Of a DNA stretch of 64,000 nucleotides, positions 1-11,585 are shown in pieces. Under the pieces are notes generated by a model. That model had not been told where the DNA came from. It made no database searches and saw only the letters and a list, made by a program, of their open reading frames with translations. The DNA comes from Zantedeschia hybrid cultivar (Eukaryota > Streptophyta > Magnoliopsida > Alismatales > Araceae). The number at the start of each line of letters is the position of its first letter. The stretch's first letter is position 1. A program made the translations under genes and the position numbers. The DNA is taken from the NCBI GenBank assembly GCA_030544215.1, contig JARZZO010000004.1, positions 39,421,980 to 39,485,979 of the forward strand. Reading direction: 5' to 3'.

Positions 1-1703
1 GATTATTGAATATTCATTACATGCTTTATGAGTAAATTTGTACTATGAAAATGTGAACCCCAACCTTCACATTCGTCAGAAGAATGACAGATGTGAAACA
101 GTAGCTCATTGCTTTTCCAACAGATTTTATTATTAGCTACCTACTAAACATGATATTTGTATAACAACCTGTTGTTCCCACAGTTTCAATCCTTTTTTAT
201 TCTTTTGCTGAACATGAAAATCGGGATACCTTTCCATGGTTAAAGCTTCATGATCGTTATATAATTTTGCATGGCTAATCATCTTAATCTCAAGGGATGC
301 TGAGGCAAGTGGCTAGCTGTGTTGTTTGGGCAGACCAAGTGAAAACTGGGTCATGCTTGCGTTTGTTGGTTGGGTTGTCTTTCTGGTGAAGTCATCCCAA
401 CCAAACCAGAGAATCTATTTCGGAAAATATTTTACGTATTCATCAGTGTAAATGGTCACATATCATGTATCAAATGTGTAAACTGAGCCAGATCAATCTT
501 GTATATTTTGAAGCCTGTTTGCTTGGTATTTAATTTGTGATGTTGCAGAAATAAGGAGGGTTCTTTTTCTGAAGATACCTGAAATTCGTAAAGCAGTACT
601 GCTAGCTGTAATTGATAAAGTAACCCAGGTAATGATGAGATTTTGATATTCCTATGTTCTTTTGTTGTAGTTTTGAATGAAAATAATTGTGGATATCCGT
701 GATATTATGTATTTATGTTGACTTGGGTCTTCAAAATTGTAGGATATATAGTGCATCGAGATGAGATTCACAGTAAGCTTGTTCAAATTATGAGGGAAAG
801 GTTGTTAGCAAATATTCGTAAGCTGCCTCAAATTGTGGACAGTTGGAATGGACCGGAGGATGGTGATGAGCAACCTAGTCTATTTGCTCGGTTTGTTACC
901 AAGGTTTGCTCCTTTTCCTATGGAGAGTCTGATTTTTCTCTTTTGGATGGTGACAACATACAGTCCATTGGAAAGAGTAACGCATTCCTTTTTTTTTTTA
1001 ATGTGCGAAATTCTCTGTTTTATGTTGAACTTGGGCCTTTCTTTGCCTATCATATTTCTTTGATAGATTTCATTGAAGCATCTCGATCAGTTGTTGTATG
1101 CATACAAATCTACGTTTACGATGCAGACCAATGTTCACATATCCTTACATAGAGGCATGGGGTATGTGGGCACTGTAAGTGCCTGATAGGAATGTAGAAA
1201 TGGTCATCGGCTCTCATCCTTATAATCAGAGGCCTGAATAAAAATAGATAATACTAATTACCTTGACAAAGTGCTTTGTATTGTGTTTATCAATCATGTT
1301 TTAATTTGTTTTAAATATTAGATCTCCCTTTATTTGTGTCTACTTGATGTTGGATTTATGAATGTTACTCCACCCCGCCCCCAAACCACCTGGTCCAAAT
1401 TCTCTGAAGTGGAAAGGGTACTCTCTGTGTGAAGTATGACACAATGTACATAAAGAGTGACCAAAGCTAGGACACCTACTCTAAAATGGCCAGCCTTTTT
1501 ATTTTGGCTAATAGTATCATATTCTTACATGGTTGGCCACCCCTCAGGCCTATAATGGTCAGTTTGTAATTCAGGAGTGACAGGGACATTGTTTGGACGC
1601 GAAATTTCTTCCTTTAAAGAGGGACCCGCGCTCTTGTTTTGTGTTATTTTTTTATTTTTTGTTAGACTTTGAAGACTTAGGATGAGCCCTCAGGAAGTCT
1701 AAG
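1..1703 (+). repeat. Direct copy 1 of a duplicated segment carrying VPS54-like exons
   Basis: This stretch aligns with 3473-5187 in the same orientation. It is cut off by the window start, so its true left end is not visible. The right ends of both copies fall at the same bases (CAGGAAGTCTAAG). Small differences are scattered throughout, and a C run is much longer in copy 2. Copy 1 is the more divergent of the three: it lacks two stop codons shared by copy 2 and the inverted copy. It probably arose by segmental duplication, although an assembly artefact cannot be excluded. Confidence 0.93.
549..903 (+). pseudogene. VPS54: VPS54-like C-terminal exons (copy 1)
   Basis: Two exon-like blocks are visible. 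Block 549-628 lies between a TTGCAG acceptor and a GTAATG donor and encodes ...RRVLFLKIPEIRKAVLLAV. Block 743-903 lies between TTGTAG and GTTTGC and contains RDEIHSKLVQIMRERLLANI and a ...LPQIVDSWNGPEDGDEQPS stretch. This is the C-terminal part of plant VPS54, a subunit of the GARP tether that captures endosome-derived vesicles at the trans-Golgi. The first exon ends in phase 0, but the second needs one extra base to stay in frame, so the splice product would be shifted by one nucleotide. The downstream exon expected for the family is missing. I infer a pseudogene fragment rather than a working gene. Family assignment is good; functional status is inferred. Confidence 0.7.
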
Positions 1704-2697
1704 CTTACGAATATTTGCTAACAACCTTTCCCTCATAATTTGAACAAGCTTACTGTGAATCTCATCTCAATTCACTATATATCCTACAATTTTGAAGACC
1801 CAAGTCAACATAAATACATAATATCACGGATATCCACAATTATTTTCATTCAAAACTACAACAAAGAACATAGGAATATCAGAATCTCATCATTACCTGG
1901 GTTACTTTATCAATTACACCAAGCAGTACTGCTTTACGAATTTAAGGTATCTTCAGAAAAATAACCCTCCTTATTTCTGCAACATCACAAATTAAATACC
2001 AAGCAAACAGGCTTCAAAATATACAAGATTGATCTGGCTCAGTTTACACATTTGATACATGATATGTGAACATTTACACTGATGAATACGTAAAATATTT
2101 TCCGAAATAGATTCTCTGGTTTGGTTGGGATGACTTCACCAGAGAAGACAACCCAACCAACAAACGCAAGCCTGACCCAATTTTCACTTGGTCTGCCCAA
2201 ACAACACAGCTAGCCACTTGCCTCAGCATCCCTTGGGATTAAGATGATTAGCCATGCAAAATTATATAACGATCATGAAGCTTTAACCATGGAAAGGTAT
2301 CCCGATTTTCATGTTCAGCAAAAGAATAAAAAAGGATTGAAACTGTGGGAACAACAGGTTGTTATACAAATATCATGTTTAGTAGGTAGCTAATAATAAA
2401 ATATGTTGGAAAAGTAATGAGCTACTGTTTCACATCTGTCATTCTTCCGACGAATGTGAAGGTTGGGGTTCACATTTTCATAGTACAAATTTACTCATAA
2501 AGCATGTAATGAATATTCAATAATCAAAATCCTTCTGTACTGTGAAATGGATTTCCATCCAATGGATAGTTCACAGGTGGCTGGTTGTGAAAGCATTTGC
2601 ATGCCCATGTGTCCAGATTCCCCTCCCCTAACTTCCATCCAGTGAAAACCCAACCTAAGGAGAAGAGCAAGGAATAGGGGCCAGGGCTGCTGGTGTG
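1702..2697 (-). repeat. Inverted copy (left arm of a 996-bp hairpin)
   Basis: This is the reverse complement of 3301-4296 with no net insertion or deletion: paired coordinates sum to 5998 at every point checked. Its variants match copy 2 rather than copy 1, for example both VPS54 stop codons, so it was copied from copy 2 or the reverse. The junction with copy 1 falls in a short shared AGCTTA, consistent with microhomology-mediated template switching. Confidence 0.93.
1704..1976 (-). pseudogene. VPS54: VPS54-like exons, inverted truncated copy
   Basis: On the minus strand the first exon block spans 1976-1897, and the start of the second block spans 1783-1704, where it is cut by the inversion junction. 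Both stop codons of copy 2 are present: TAA in place of the Glu codon of the KIPEIR motif, and TGA in place of the Arg codon of the VHRDE motif. The piece cannot encode a functional VPS54 segment. Confidence 0.65.
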
Positions 2698-3300
2698 ATT
2701 AGAGGGCAGTGGCGTCAGTGGGTCTAGATAGTGAGGTTGAAGAAGCAGTCCTCATCGTTGGACTGGGAGGGGAGGATGATGCTGAAGGTGTCATAAATGC
2801 TTGTCCACATCGGGGACCACTTGTAGCGTCATTGGAAGGGAATGGAGGAGACAAAGCATATGGTAGACCTTTGAAGCGTAAGTAGGCATCACTGTCTCAT
2901 CTATCCACTCAACAACAACTGTGGCCCCTTGATGCATCCTCCTGCCTCTGACGCTATAACTGCCTGGACATACACACACACACACACACACAAAAAGTCT
3001 GATACAAAAAAGGAAAAACAATCGATCAGGCGTCTATCTGAAACCTGAGTGAAAGGTGTTACGGTTGCAAATTGGGGCAGCCAAGCCTAGAACTCAATAA
3101 AACCGTGCCCAAATTTTTGTTGTTTTGAGTTCAGAGTTTCATGTGTTGGTTATCCTAATGTGTATTATTTCTTCCTTCACTACTTTTATCATTGGACCTA
3201 AACTACTCATCTTTTATTACTTAGTTAGCATAATTTAAAAATGTGAAATTCTTATGTCACAAGACCCAAACTTACATCACTAGGCCCAACAAAGGGGATC
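2698..3300. other. 603-bp loop of the inverted repeat
   Basis: This is single-copy sequence between the two hairpin arms. It contains a (CA)n microsatellite around 2971-2991 and AT-rich sequence near 3110-3240. I see no convincing coding region. The 76-codon minus-strand ORF here runs through the microsatellite and is not credible. Confidence 0.8.
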
Positions 3301-5187
3301 CACACCAGCAGCCCTGGCCCTTATTCCTTGCTCTTCTCCTTAGGTTGGGTTTTCACTGGATGGAAGTTAGGGGAGGGGAATCTGGACACATGGGCATGCA
3401 AATGCTTTCACAACCAGCCACCTGTGAACTATCCATTGGATGGAAATCCATTTCACAGTAGAGAAGGATTTTGATTATTGAATATTCATTACATGCTTTA
3501 TGAGTAAATTTGTACTATGAAAATGTGAACCCCAACCTTCACATTCGTCGGAAGAATGACAGATGTGAAACAGTAGCTCATTACTTTTCCAACATATTTT
3601 ATTATTAGCTACCTACTAAACATGATATTTGTATAACAACCTGTTGTTCCCACAGTTTCAATCCTTTTTTATTCTTTTGCTGAACATGAAAATCGGGATA
3701 CCTTTCCATGGTTAAAGCTTCATGATCGTTATATAATTTTGCATGGCTAATCATCTTAATCCCAAGGGATGCTGAGGCAAGTGGCTAGCTGTGTTGTTTG
3801 GGCAGACCAAGTGAAAATTGGGTCAGGCTTGCGTTTGTTGGTTGGGTTGTCTTCTCTGGTGAAGTCATCCCAACCAAACCAGAGAATCTATTTCGGAAAA
3901 TATTTTACGTATTCATCAGTGTAAATGTTCACATATCATGTATCAAATGTGTAAACTGAGCCAGATCAATCTTGTATATTTTGAAGCCTGTTTGCTTGGT
4001 ATTTAATTTGTGATGTTGCAGAAATAAGGAGGGTTATTTTTCTGAAGATACCTTAAATTCGTAAAGCAGTACTGCTTGGTGTAATTGATAAAGTAACCCA
4101 GGTAATGATGAGATTCTGATATTCCTATGTTCTTTGTTGTAGTTTTGAATGAAAATAATTGTGGATATCCGTGATATTATGTATTTATGTTGACTTGGGT
4201 CTTCAAAATTGTAGGATATATAGTGAATTGAGATGAGATTCACAGTAAGCTTGTTCAAATTATGAGGGAAAGGTTGTTAGCAAATATTCGTAAGCTGCCT
4301 CAAATTGTGGACAATTGGAATGGACCGGAGGATGGTGATGAGCAACCTAATCTATTTGCTCGGTTTGTTACCAAGGTTTGCTCCTTTTCCTATGGAGAGT
4401 CTGATTTTTCTCTTTTGGATGGTGACAACATACAGTCCATTAGAAAGAGTAACGCATTCCTTTTTTTTTTTTCATGTGCGAAATTCTCTGTTTTATGTTG
4501 AACTTGGGCCTGTTTTTGCCCATCATGTTTCTGTGATAGATTTCATTGAAGCATCTTGATCAGTTGTTGTATGCATACAAATTTACGTTTACGATGCAGA
4601 CCAATGTTCACATATCCTTACATAGAGGCATGGGGTATGTGGGCACTGTAAGTGCCTGATAGGAATGTAGAAATGGTCATCGGCTCTCATCCTTATAATC
4701 AGAGGCCTGAATAAAAATAGATAATACTAATTACCTTGACAAAGTGCTTTGTATTGTGTTTATCAATCATGTTTTAATTTGTTTTAAATATTAGATCTCC
4801 CTTTATTTGTGTCTACTTGATGTTGGATTTATGAATGTTACTCCACCCCCCCCCCCCCCCCCCCCCAAACCACCTGGTCCAAATTCTCTGAAGTGGAAAG
4901 GGTACTCTCTGTGTGAAGTATGACACAATGTACATAAAGAGTGACCAAAGCTAGGACACCTACTCTGTAATGGCCAGTCTTTTGATTTTGGCTAATAGTA
5001 TCATATTCTTACATGGTTGGCCACCCCTCAGGCCTATAATGGTCAGTTTGTAATTCAGGAGTGACAGGGACATTGTTTGGACGCGAAATTTCTTCCTTTA
5101 AAGAGGGACCCGTGCTCTTGTTTTGTTTTATTTTTTTATTTTTTGTTAGACTTTGAAGACTTAGGATGAGCCCTCAGGAAGTCTAAG
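3301..5187 (+). repeat. Direct copy 2 and right arm of the inverted repeat
   Basis: 3301-4296 is the right arm of the hairpin, and 3473-5187 is the second direct copy of 1-1703. A run of 21 C lies at 4846-4866, where copy 1 has only a short run. The last part (about 4980-5070) is also related to 7696-7800, and the last 45 bases resemble about 27595-27640 in reverse, so dispersed repeats contribute to this segment. Confidence 0.93.
4022..4375 (+). pseudogene. VPS54: VPS54-like C-terminal exons (copy 2)
   Basis: The exon blocks are at 4022-4101 and 4215-4375, with the same splice borders and the same one-base phase clash as copy 1. In addition the first exon carries TAA (ATA CCT TAA ATT), and the second has AAT TGA where copy 1 has CAT CGA. 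The GPEDGDEQP core is retained. Two in-frame stops plus the phase clash make this a pseudogene. Sharing of the stops with the inverted copy gives the order of events: direct duplication first, inversion copy later. Confidence 0.7.
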
Positions 5188-6584
5188 ACTTTGAATCGAG
5201 TGAGGAACTGAGAATTTGACCTCTCCCCACTGACCTCGGTCAGTGTTAATTGATCGACCACCCTTAATTAACCGTCTGATGATGCCTTTTAATAGAATTC
5301 ACGCACTAAGATATACAGTTCAAACATTGAAAACACAATTTGAATCAAGCCCAAAGCTTTATCTTGATTTAAGATAGTTTTGATAGATTTTAGATGGTTT
5401 AAAAAGATTTTTATGGGGTTTTGGAATGATTCGAAGTTGTTTTAAACCTAAAAGGGCATTTTAGTAATTATGCCAAGGTGAAGGGTATAGTGGCATTAGG
5501 GTCATTTTGATGCTTATGATGTTTTTCAATGGATTGGGGAGGTATTAAAACCCTAGGATGTGTTTCTATTTTTTGGTTGCTTTAATTGTTTTTGGGATGA
5601 AGTGGTATTTTGGTCATTTAAAAAAAAAATAGGTTTTAAGAATATCTAGCACGTTTTAGGTAATTTAACATTTTTTATAAATTTTCTGTGATTTTTAAGG
5701 ACTTCTAGTGCATTAAGGGTATTTTGGTAATTTTAGAAAGTTTAGGTTTTAAGGGTATTTAGCATGTTTTAGGTGATTTAACATTTTTTATAATTCTTTT
5801 GTATTTTTTATGATGTTTAGTGCATGAGGGTATTTTAATAATTTTCTTCATTTTCTAGGCTTTTAAGGGTCTTGAAGCCATGTTGCGTGATTTTTACATT
5901 TTTTGGAGTTTTTTTTGTGATCTTTAAAGATTTTTATCATTAGAAGGGTATTTTGGTCATTTTGGGGTTTGGAAGACATTTAAGACATGTTAGTTGGCTT
6001 TAACATTTTTTTCTTGGATTTTTCTATGATTTTTACAAACTTTATAGATGGAGGGATATTTTAGTCATTTATACAGTAATCCAAAACAAAGGGGCAACTT
6101 ACTGGGCTTTAACAAATTGGGCTTTGCATGTGCTGAACATGATAGAGTTGTTTAGGTTGATCCAAGTCCACTAAAGGATAACCCTAACAGATTGTAGTCA
6201 TAGACCCTAAAGAGTATCCTTTAAATGTTTCAATAGGATCCTTTGGTCAAGAACTCGTGAAATTTATGGAACAAGAACATTTGATGATTTTATTGTGTTT
6301 GACCTTTACAAAGTACACTTCTACTTGATCAGTAGGGCATAATGACCATTTGTAAGGTCGTATATAAGCCACATAATCATAAGTCATTAAGAAACAATGG
6401 TCATTCAAACAATATAAATGAACCACATGGTCACTAAAACGATATGAGTGAACTATAAACCTGCACAAGAACTGTCTAAAGCCTTCAAATTTTGAGTGGG
6501 AGTTGCAGCAAAGTTTCTTCACAGCCCTTTTTGTGGCCTCCTTTGTATGCCTTCATATCTTGTAGCAGCCCCCCCCCTTGAGGG

Positions 6585-6596
6585 GTATTTATAAGG
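6585..6596 (-). promoter_or_regulatory. TATA-box-like motif in the minus-strand LTR-like repeat
   Basis: Minus strand CCTTATAAATAC, followed by a C-rich then leader-like sequence. The equivalent motif on the plus strand is at 26264-26273 in the related repeat, which supports a promoter role by comparison only. Confidence 0.35.
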
Positions 6597-7429
6597 TGAA
6601 GGGTTCCCTCATTAGTGGGAGTTAAGGGCACTGGTGGCACCCCCCACTGGTGGGGTTGACCCAATGAGAGAGGGGATGTGAGAGAGTGAGAGAGATTAAG
6701 AGATGATGAGGCACCGGTGGGAGAGTGCCTCTCTCATTGGGTCAACCCCACCGTTGGGGGGTGCCACCAGTGGCGAGTGCCATCCATGGGCACCCCCCCT
6801 CCTTGTCTTCTCCTTCTCCTTCTTTTCTTCTTTAATAAGGGGGGGGGGGGGGGGGTGCCTTGGACCCCCACCAGTAACTCCCCTTTCTCTCCTTTTATCT
6901 TCTCTTCTTCTTTTTTTTTGGTCTGTATTTAATAGGGAGAAACCCCCCACCGGTGGGGGTCTCAATGGGAATCAGTGGGTGTCTTGGCTTCTTTATTGCA
7001 CTTCTTTCATTCTTTCTCAGTCTTTAATTCCCCATTAAAAGCCATTGGGGTGGTCTTTAACTCCTTTTTTTCTCCCTTTATCAAGGCCTTTAATAAGGTT
7101 TTAACTCCTGCTCTCCCCCTTCTTTGCGTTTAATAGGGGAGAACACCCCCCCCCCCCCCCCCCAAAAAAAAAAAAAAAAATGGCGGAGGCCTAAGAGGCA
7201 ATCATTGGGGGGTCTTAGCCTCTCTTCTCTCCCTCTTAAATCACCTCTTTAAAGACCACAGGTGGGGGGTCTACAAGGAAACCGGGGTGTTTTTTTTTTT
7301 TGGGAGGGGGGGGGAGTCTTTTTTTTCTTTCTTTCTCATTTTTCTTTCATGCCCTTGTTAAAATCATGTTCAATAGACACCAAAAGCATCACCTACAACA
7401 GAAGAGTAATAGTCATAGTATGCCTAAGC

Positions 7430-7645
7430 ATGGTTCGTCGTACCGGACCAACTCGAGCCGACTTGGGTGACTCGTATTGTATCAGTGCGAACCCGAGTCG
7501 GTGCCGCTCGACCGAGTTTGTACGATTTGGGTGATCTTTTCCATGTGACTCGGTTGAGCCTGCGTAGGTCGAGTCGGCTCATGCCAGATAATGGGAGCTC
7601 CGAGTCGGTTCGACTCTTCGAGTCAGCAAACCCTGTGCCTAAGTT
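7430..7645 (+). repeat. Dispersed repeat rich in GAGTCGG/GACTCGG, copy 1
   Basis: About 215 bp with repeated CGAGTCGG-type words, GC-rich against AT-rich flanks. It aligns along its length with the reverse complement of 41485-41715: CATGGTT start, CCGAGTCGGTGC / CCGAGTTGGTGC centre, GATCTTTTCC, GGGAG(A/C)TCCGAGTCGGT end. It is probably a small non-autonomous element. No clean terminal repeat or target duplication was found. Confidence 0.65.
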
Positions 7646-7695
7646 GAGTTGTCTCTTGATTAAACCCAACCAACCCATGTTGGAACTCATCTCAA

Positions 7696-7800
7696 ACACT
7701 AGTCTTTCGACTTTGGCTAGTAGTATCATATACTTACATGGTTGGTGACCCCTCAGACGTAAAGTGGGTCAGCTTGTAATCTAGAAGTGACAAGGTCACC
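7696..7800 (+). repeat. Segment related to the ends of the VPS54-fragment copies
   Basis: TTTGGCTAGTAGTATCATA and the following TTACATGGTTGG, ACCCCTCAG and AGAAGTGACA words match about 1500-1585 and 4980-5070 with substitutions. This shows that the tail of the duplicated segment is itself part of a dispersed repeat. Confidence 0.6.
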
Positions 7801-8600
7801 TATGGGCACCGGCTACAACAAAAGAGGAGTAATGGTCATGGTGGTCTTTTGGCTAAGGTGGCATTTGATAACACTTACCTCTATTGCCTAGAGTCTTCTT
7901 TTCATACCTAATGTCTTATGCAAGGTTCCAATATCATTGATTCGAATTAGATCATATCTTCCTAGATGTGAGTTGATACTAATCTGACTTTGTTCGACTC
8001 ACATGAGTCACATGAGTGATTCATGCCAATGAGTTTGTTAATGGCAATGAGTTTAAGCCACGTTTAAGAGAAATGTACCCTATTACTTGATATAAAAGTG
8101 TAAATATACTTACAAATGAGAAAAACTCGATCTAAAACCAACCGATTATGCATGTATGAGTCGTAATGATCCGGTTTGGGACTATGTAGTCAGCGGCGTG
8201 AGGCGACTGGGGGATTGCCTAAGCCTAAAATGCCTAGGTGATGGCCTAAGTGTCTTTTTAGAAGGTGACAACAGTCACAATTCTATTGAAGAAAAGTGAA
8301 TACAAAGAGGGATACACTCTCTAAGAATGGACACAATAAAATGCCCCCAAGGGAACACACTCCCTAAACAGGCCCCAGATAATGAAGTAAGAAGATAACA
8401 ACCTTATGAGTACCTTTATCAAGAGAATACATCAGTGAGATCGGAAAAAGTTAGTAAAAAAATTCCTCCATGATTGAACAATCTTCAGAAACTGTATGTT
8501 GTTCTCATCTAGAAGATCTGCTGCTCTGCCTCAATCTTCAATCCATGTTACTGCTCTCTACAAGAGATCACATGCACTAGTGAATTGACCAGTGAGTTTT
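7801..8600. other. Non-coding stretch before the LINE
   Basis: No credible gene. A short GGCGTGAGGCGAC / GCCTAGGTGATGGCC cluster near 8190-8260 resembles a GCCTAGGCG-type plant repeat also hinted at near 28080-28190. The LINE 3' end should fall near 8590, but no poly-A tail (poly-T on this strand) or target duplication is recognisable. Confidence 0.5.
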
Positions 8601-8617
8601 CTTCTATTTCTTTCACA

Positions 8618-9456
8618 CTAGATTGCCCAAAGCAACGTAGGGTAGATCAAATACCATAATTGTTTTTCTGACGGGAATGGGCAGACATGTGCCCACCATC
8701 TTAACAATTCTAGGACTGAAGAGTGTTCCACCCACACAATGTCGAACACCGTGCATAGAGCCTTCCAATGAATACTAACAATACTGCACAAATAAAATAA
8801 GTGATTCTGCTCCTCCCCAAACAAAGCACAGAAGGTACACTTGATACTTCCAGGAAGATGCATATTCTTTATCCCCAAAGAAACAATTTGATCTTCTTTA
8901 GAAGAGCTGCAGACCATACAAGATCCTTCCACCATACCCTACAGCCACCATCTTCTTGAAATCTCACTAGTGAATTTACAGAGAATTCCCTTTACTATTC
9001 TATCTCCAAATTCTCCTATCTTGTTCCGCACTAGTAATCTTTGTCTGCGTTGAACATAGAGAAAAGGGCAATAAGCTCCTGGAGCTCCACCTCAATAGGA
9101 TTCCTTCTCACAGTAATATCTAGCTATCCTACTAAATTGCAAGATAAGACATCAGCCACTGAAGCATCCTGATTAATGACAATTGAGAACAAATTACTAA
9201 ACTTCACAGCCAAAGGTGTATTAGAGCACCATTTATCTCTCCAAAATAGAATGTTGCACCCCTTTCCCAGCTCGAAATGAGAAGAAATAGAATGAATGTC
9301 CGCAGTCTTCACAATATTCTTCCAAATAGATGACATATCGTAGCTGGTGGAAGGATAAAAATTCCACTTGTTGCAGTGAGAGAAGTATTTCTTTCTAACA
9401 AGTAAAGCCCACATGGAATCAGACTCATCACCCAACCTTGGACCCTCCAAAGCCAC
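8618..9456 (-). pseudogene. LINE ORF2 C-terminal region with Cys/His motif
   Basis: Fragments continue the LINE ORF2 product downstream of RT. 9456-9124 reads MALEGPRLGDESDSMWALLV and ...ELGKGCNILFWRDKWC, the usual plant non-LTR motif of a conserved GxxxxFWxDxW block. 8935-8618 contains CTFCALFGEEQNHLFYLC, matching the zinc-binding reverse transcriptase domain (zf-RVT) found at the C-terminus of plant L1 polyproteins. The frames are interrupted. Part of the dead LINE. Confidence 0.75.
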
Positions 9457-9549
9457 TTTGTCAACATTGCTTTATTAAAGAGCGCAATTTTTGCGAGTCC
9501 AACTCCTCCTTTATTCCTTCTCCTGCAGACATTATCCCACTTAATGAGA

Positions 9550-11194
9550 TCAAGGTTCCTCTTCTCTCTCTTTCCCACTTGACCGGAAGGAGGAGCTTCT
9601 AGCAGCTTCAGTGACTCTCTGCACAGTTCTTGGAATCTTGAATATTGAAGCATAGTAAATGGCCAATGGAGATAAGACTGATTTGGAAAGGATCCATCTC
9701 CCTCCAGCTGAGAAAAATTTCCCTTTCCAACCTTCCAAAGTGTTTTCAAACTTCTTGATCAAATTATCCCTGTCCCTTAGTCTAATTGGTCCATCAGTTA
9801 GTGGCAAACCAAGATATTTGATAGGAAATTTAGTAAGCTTACAGTCGACTCCCAGCAACCTCTCTTAGTCTGTTTTTGTGACACATTTAGTGATTTGTCA
9901 TAATTGATTTTTAGACCAGTTATTATTTCAACTAACATCAGCATCTTTTTTGATATTCTGAATGACATCCTCTAATTCTGAAGTGAATAGCATTGTGCCA
10001 TCAGCAAACTGCAAACGTGACAACTGGATGCAACTCCTCCCAATTCCAAAGCCATCTATCACCCTTGCTGTGCTGCCCTAACCCAAAGAGTGCTCAAAAT
10101 CTATGCAATAAGCAGGAAGATAAGTGGTGACATGGGATCTCCCTGCCTCAACCCTCTAGAGCTGCTGAAATAACCACATGGCTCCCCATTAATCAATACT
10201 GAAAATCTAGAGGATGAAATACAATTCATTAGCCACTAAATCCATTTTTGCTTGAAACCCGTAAGGTCCATTAGTTCTCGGAACACACTTCCAATCTACT
10301 TTTGATAAGCTTTCTCAAAGTCAAGCTTAAAACCCTTGCTTATTGCTACTTTTCTAATAGGGGATTGCTTCATTGCTGCCATATAGTTATCCAAAATGAA
10401 TCTCCCCTGCATAAATGTTAACTGATTTTTTCCCGCAAGATTATCAATTACCTTCTTGAGTCTTGATGCCAAAACTTTGGTAACAATTTTGTAACACCCA
10501 TTGAGTAAACTAATAGGGCAAAAATCGGTCATTCTATCACCTCCCTCTCTTTTGGGGATGAGCACAATATGAGTGGCATTGAAGTACTTTATACATTCTG
10601 GTCTGTCCTGAAATTCCTGAATACCTTTAGCAGATCCTCCTTAATGGTGCCCCAAAAGAATTGGTAAAAACCTAAGGAAAAATCATATGGACCTGGTGCT
10701 TTATTAGGGTTCATACTAAAGACCGTTGCCTTTACTTCTTCTTCCAGAATAGGTTCACAAATCTTCAGCTTCAGAATTCTCAAGTTTGGGAAGCAGTCCG
10801 CCTTCTAAATGGGGTCTTCAATCATTATCTTCTTTGACCAGCTGCTCATAGAAATTGACAAACCTGCCCTTGATATCATCATGATCTTCAATTAGATTAC
10901 CATTATCTCTGATTTGCTCTATTCTAAAAAATCTCTTTTTGGCACAAGCCACTGCAAAAAAAGGGTGTTCTTATCACCCTCCTTCAACCATTGTTCCTTG
11001 GCTCTTTGTCTCCATCTGATTTCTTTATGTAAAAGGCAATCATGATAAAGATTTTTGTATTCCTTCAAAGATTGCTCTTCTTGAGTTGATAGAATAAGGC
11101 TTTCGGTTTTAATCTCCAAATCCTCAATATTTTGTCTCAAAATCTGCTTGCTTTCAGTGTTCCTAAGGATTTCTTTGCCCACTACTTTAAGCAT
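9550..11194 (-). pseudogene. LINE ORF2 reverse transcriptase
   Basis: The pieces read in order on the minus strand. A linker comes first (11194-10919; QRAKEQWLKEGDKNTLF). Then the PNKAPGPYDFSLGFYQFFW block (10783-10589), where the family usually has KAPGPDGF. Then PISLLNGCYKIVTKVLASRL (10565-10296), the catalytic block near 10020-9980, and KYLGLPLTDG / LEGWKGKFFSAGGRWILSKS (9858-9550). The catalytic motif reads LQFADGTMLF, so the second Asp of the F/YADD core is Gly (codon at 9997-9999). Several frameshifts separate the pieces. The family call is strong; it cannot be active as written. Confidence 0.85.
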
Positions 11195-11585
11195 CTCCTA
11201 ATCCATTTAAGCTTGAACAAAAAATTATAAGATGCAGAACTAGCTGATGATGCTTCGTACCATTTGGTCACCATGTCCTTGAAACCTTCTCTTTTCTGCC
11301 AAGATAACTCATATATGAACATTCTGAAATTTTTGCCTTTACCTCCCAAAATAATTGCAGAGGAATGTGATGAGTCCCCACTCTATTGAGCCCTTTAATG
11401 TGAGTGTTTGGATGTTGTCTTAAACCACTATGTAGAGATCAAGATATGTCAATTCTTGACTGTGTACTGTCATGTTGAAGATTATGTAAATCTTCTATTA
11501 GGGTTCTCCAAATCAATCAACTTGGCATCCCTAATCCACTGATTAAAGCATTCCATCTCCTTACCCATCTCTGCACTCATGTCCT

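Larger units (their letters stand above)
5188..7690 (-). repeat. LTR-like non-coding retroelement sequence, minus strand
   Basis: This is AT-rich sequence with many phrases like AAGGGTATTTTGG (5440-6060) and GC-rich CCACCGGTGGGG blocks with long C, G and A runs (6570-7320). Read on the minus strand, it resembles 25101-27640 on the plus strand. Shared points are the CCACCGGTGGGG blocks, a TATA box followed by a leader, the long AT-rich tract, and a terminal stretch with GACGGTTAAT and AATTAACACTGACC. It looks like an LTR or solo LTR of an unrecognised family. Ends were not defined, and no long ORF is credible. Confidence 0.4.

Noticed and set aside
6696..7038. ORFs on both strands across the C/G-run region
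   Set aside because: Low-complexity repeat with homopolymer runs; no conserved domain.
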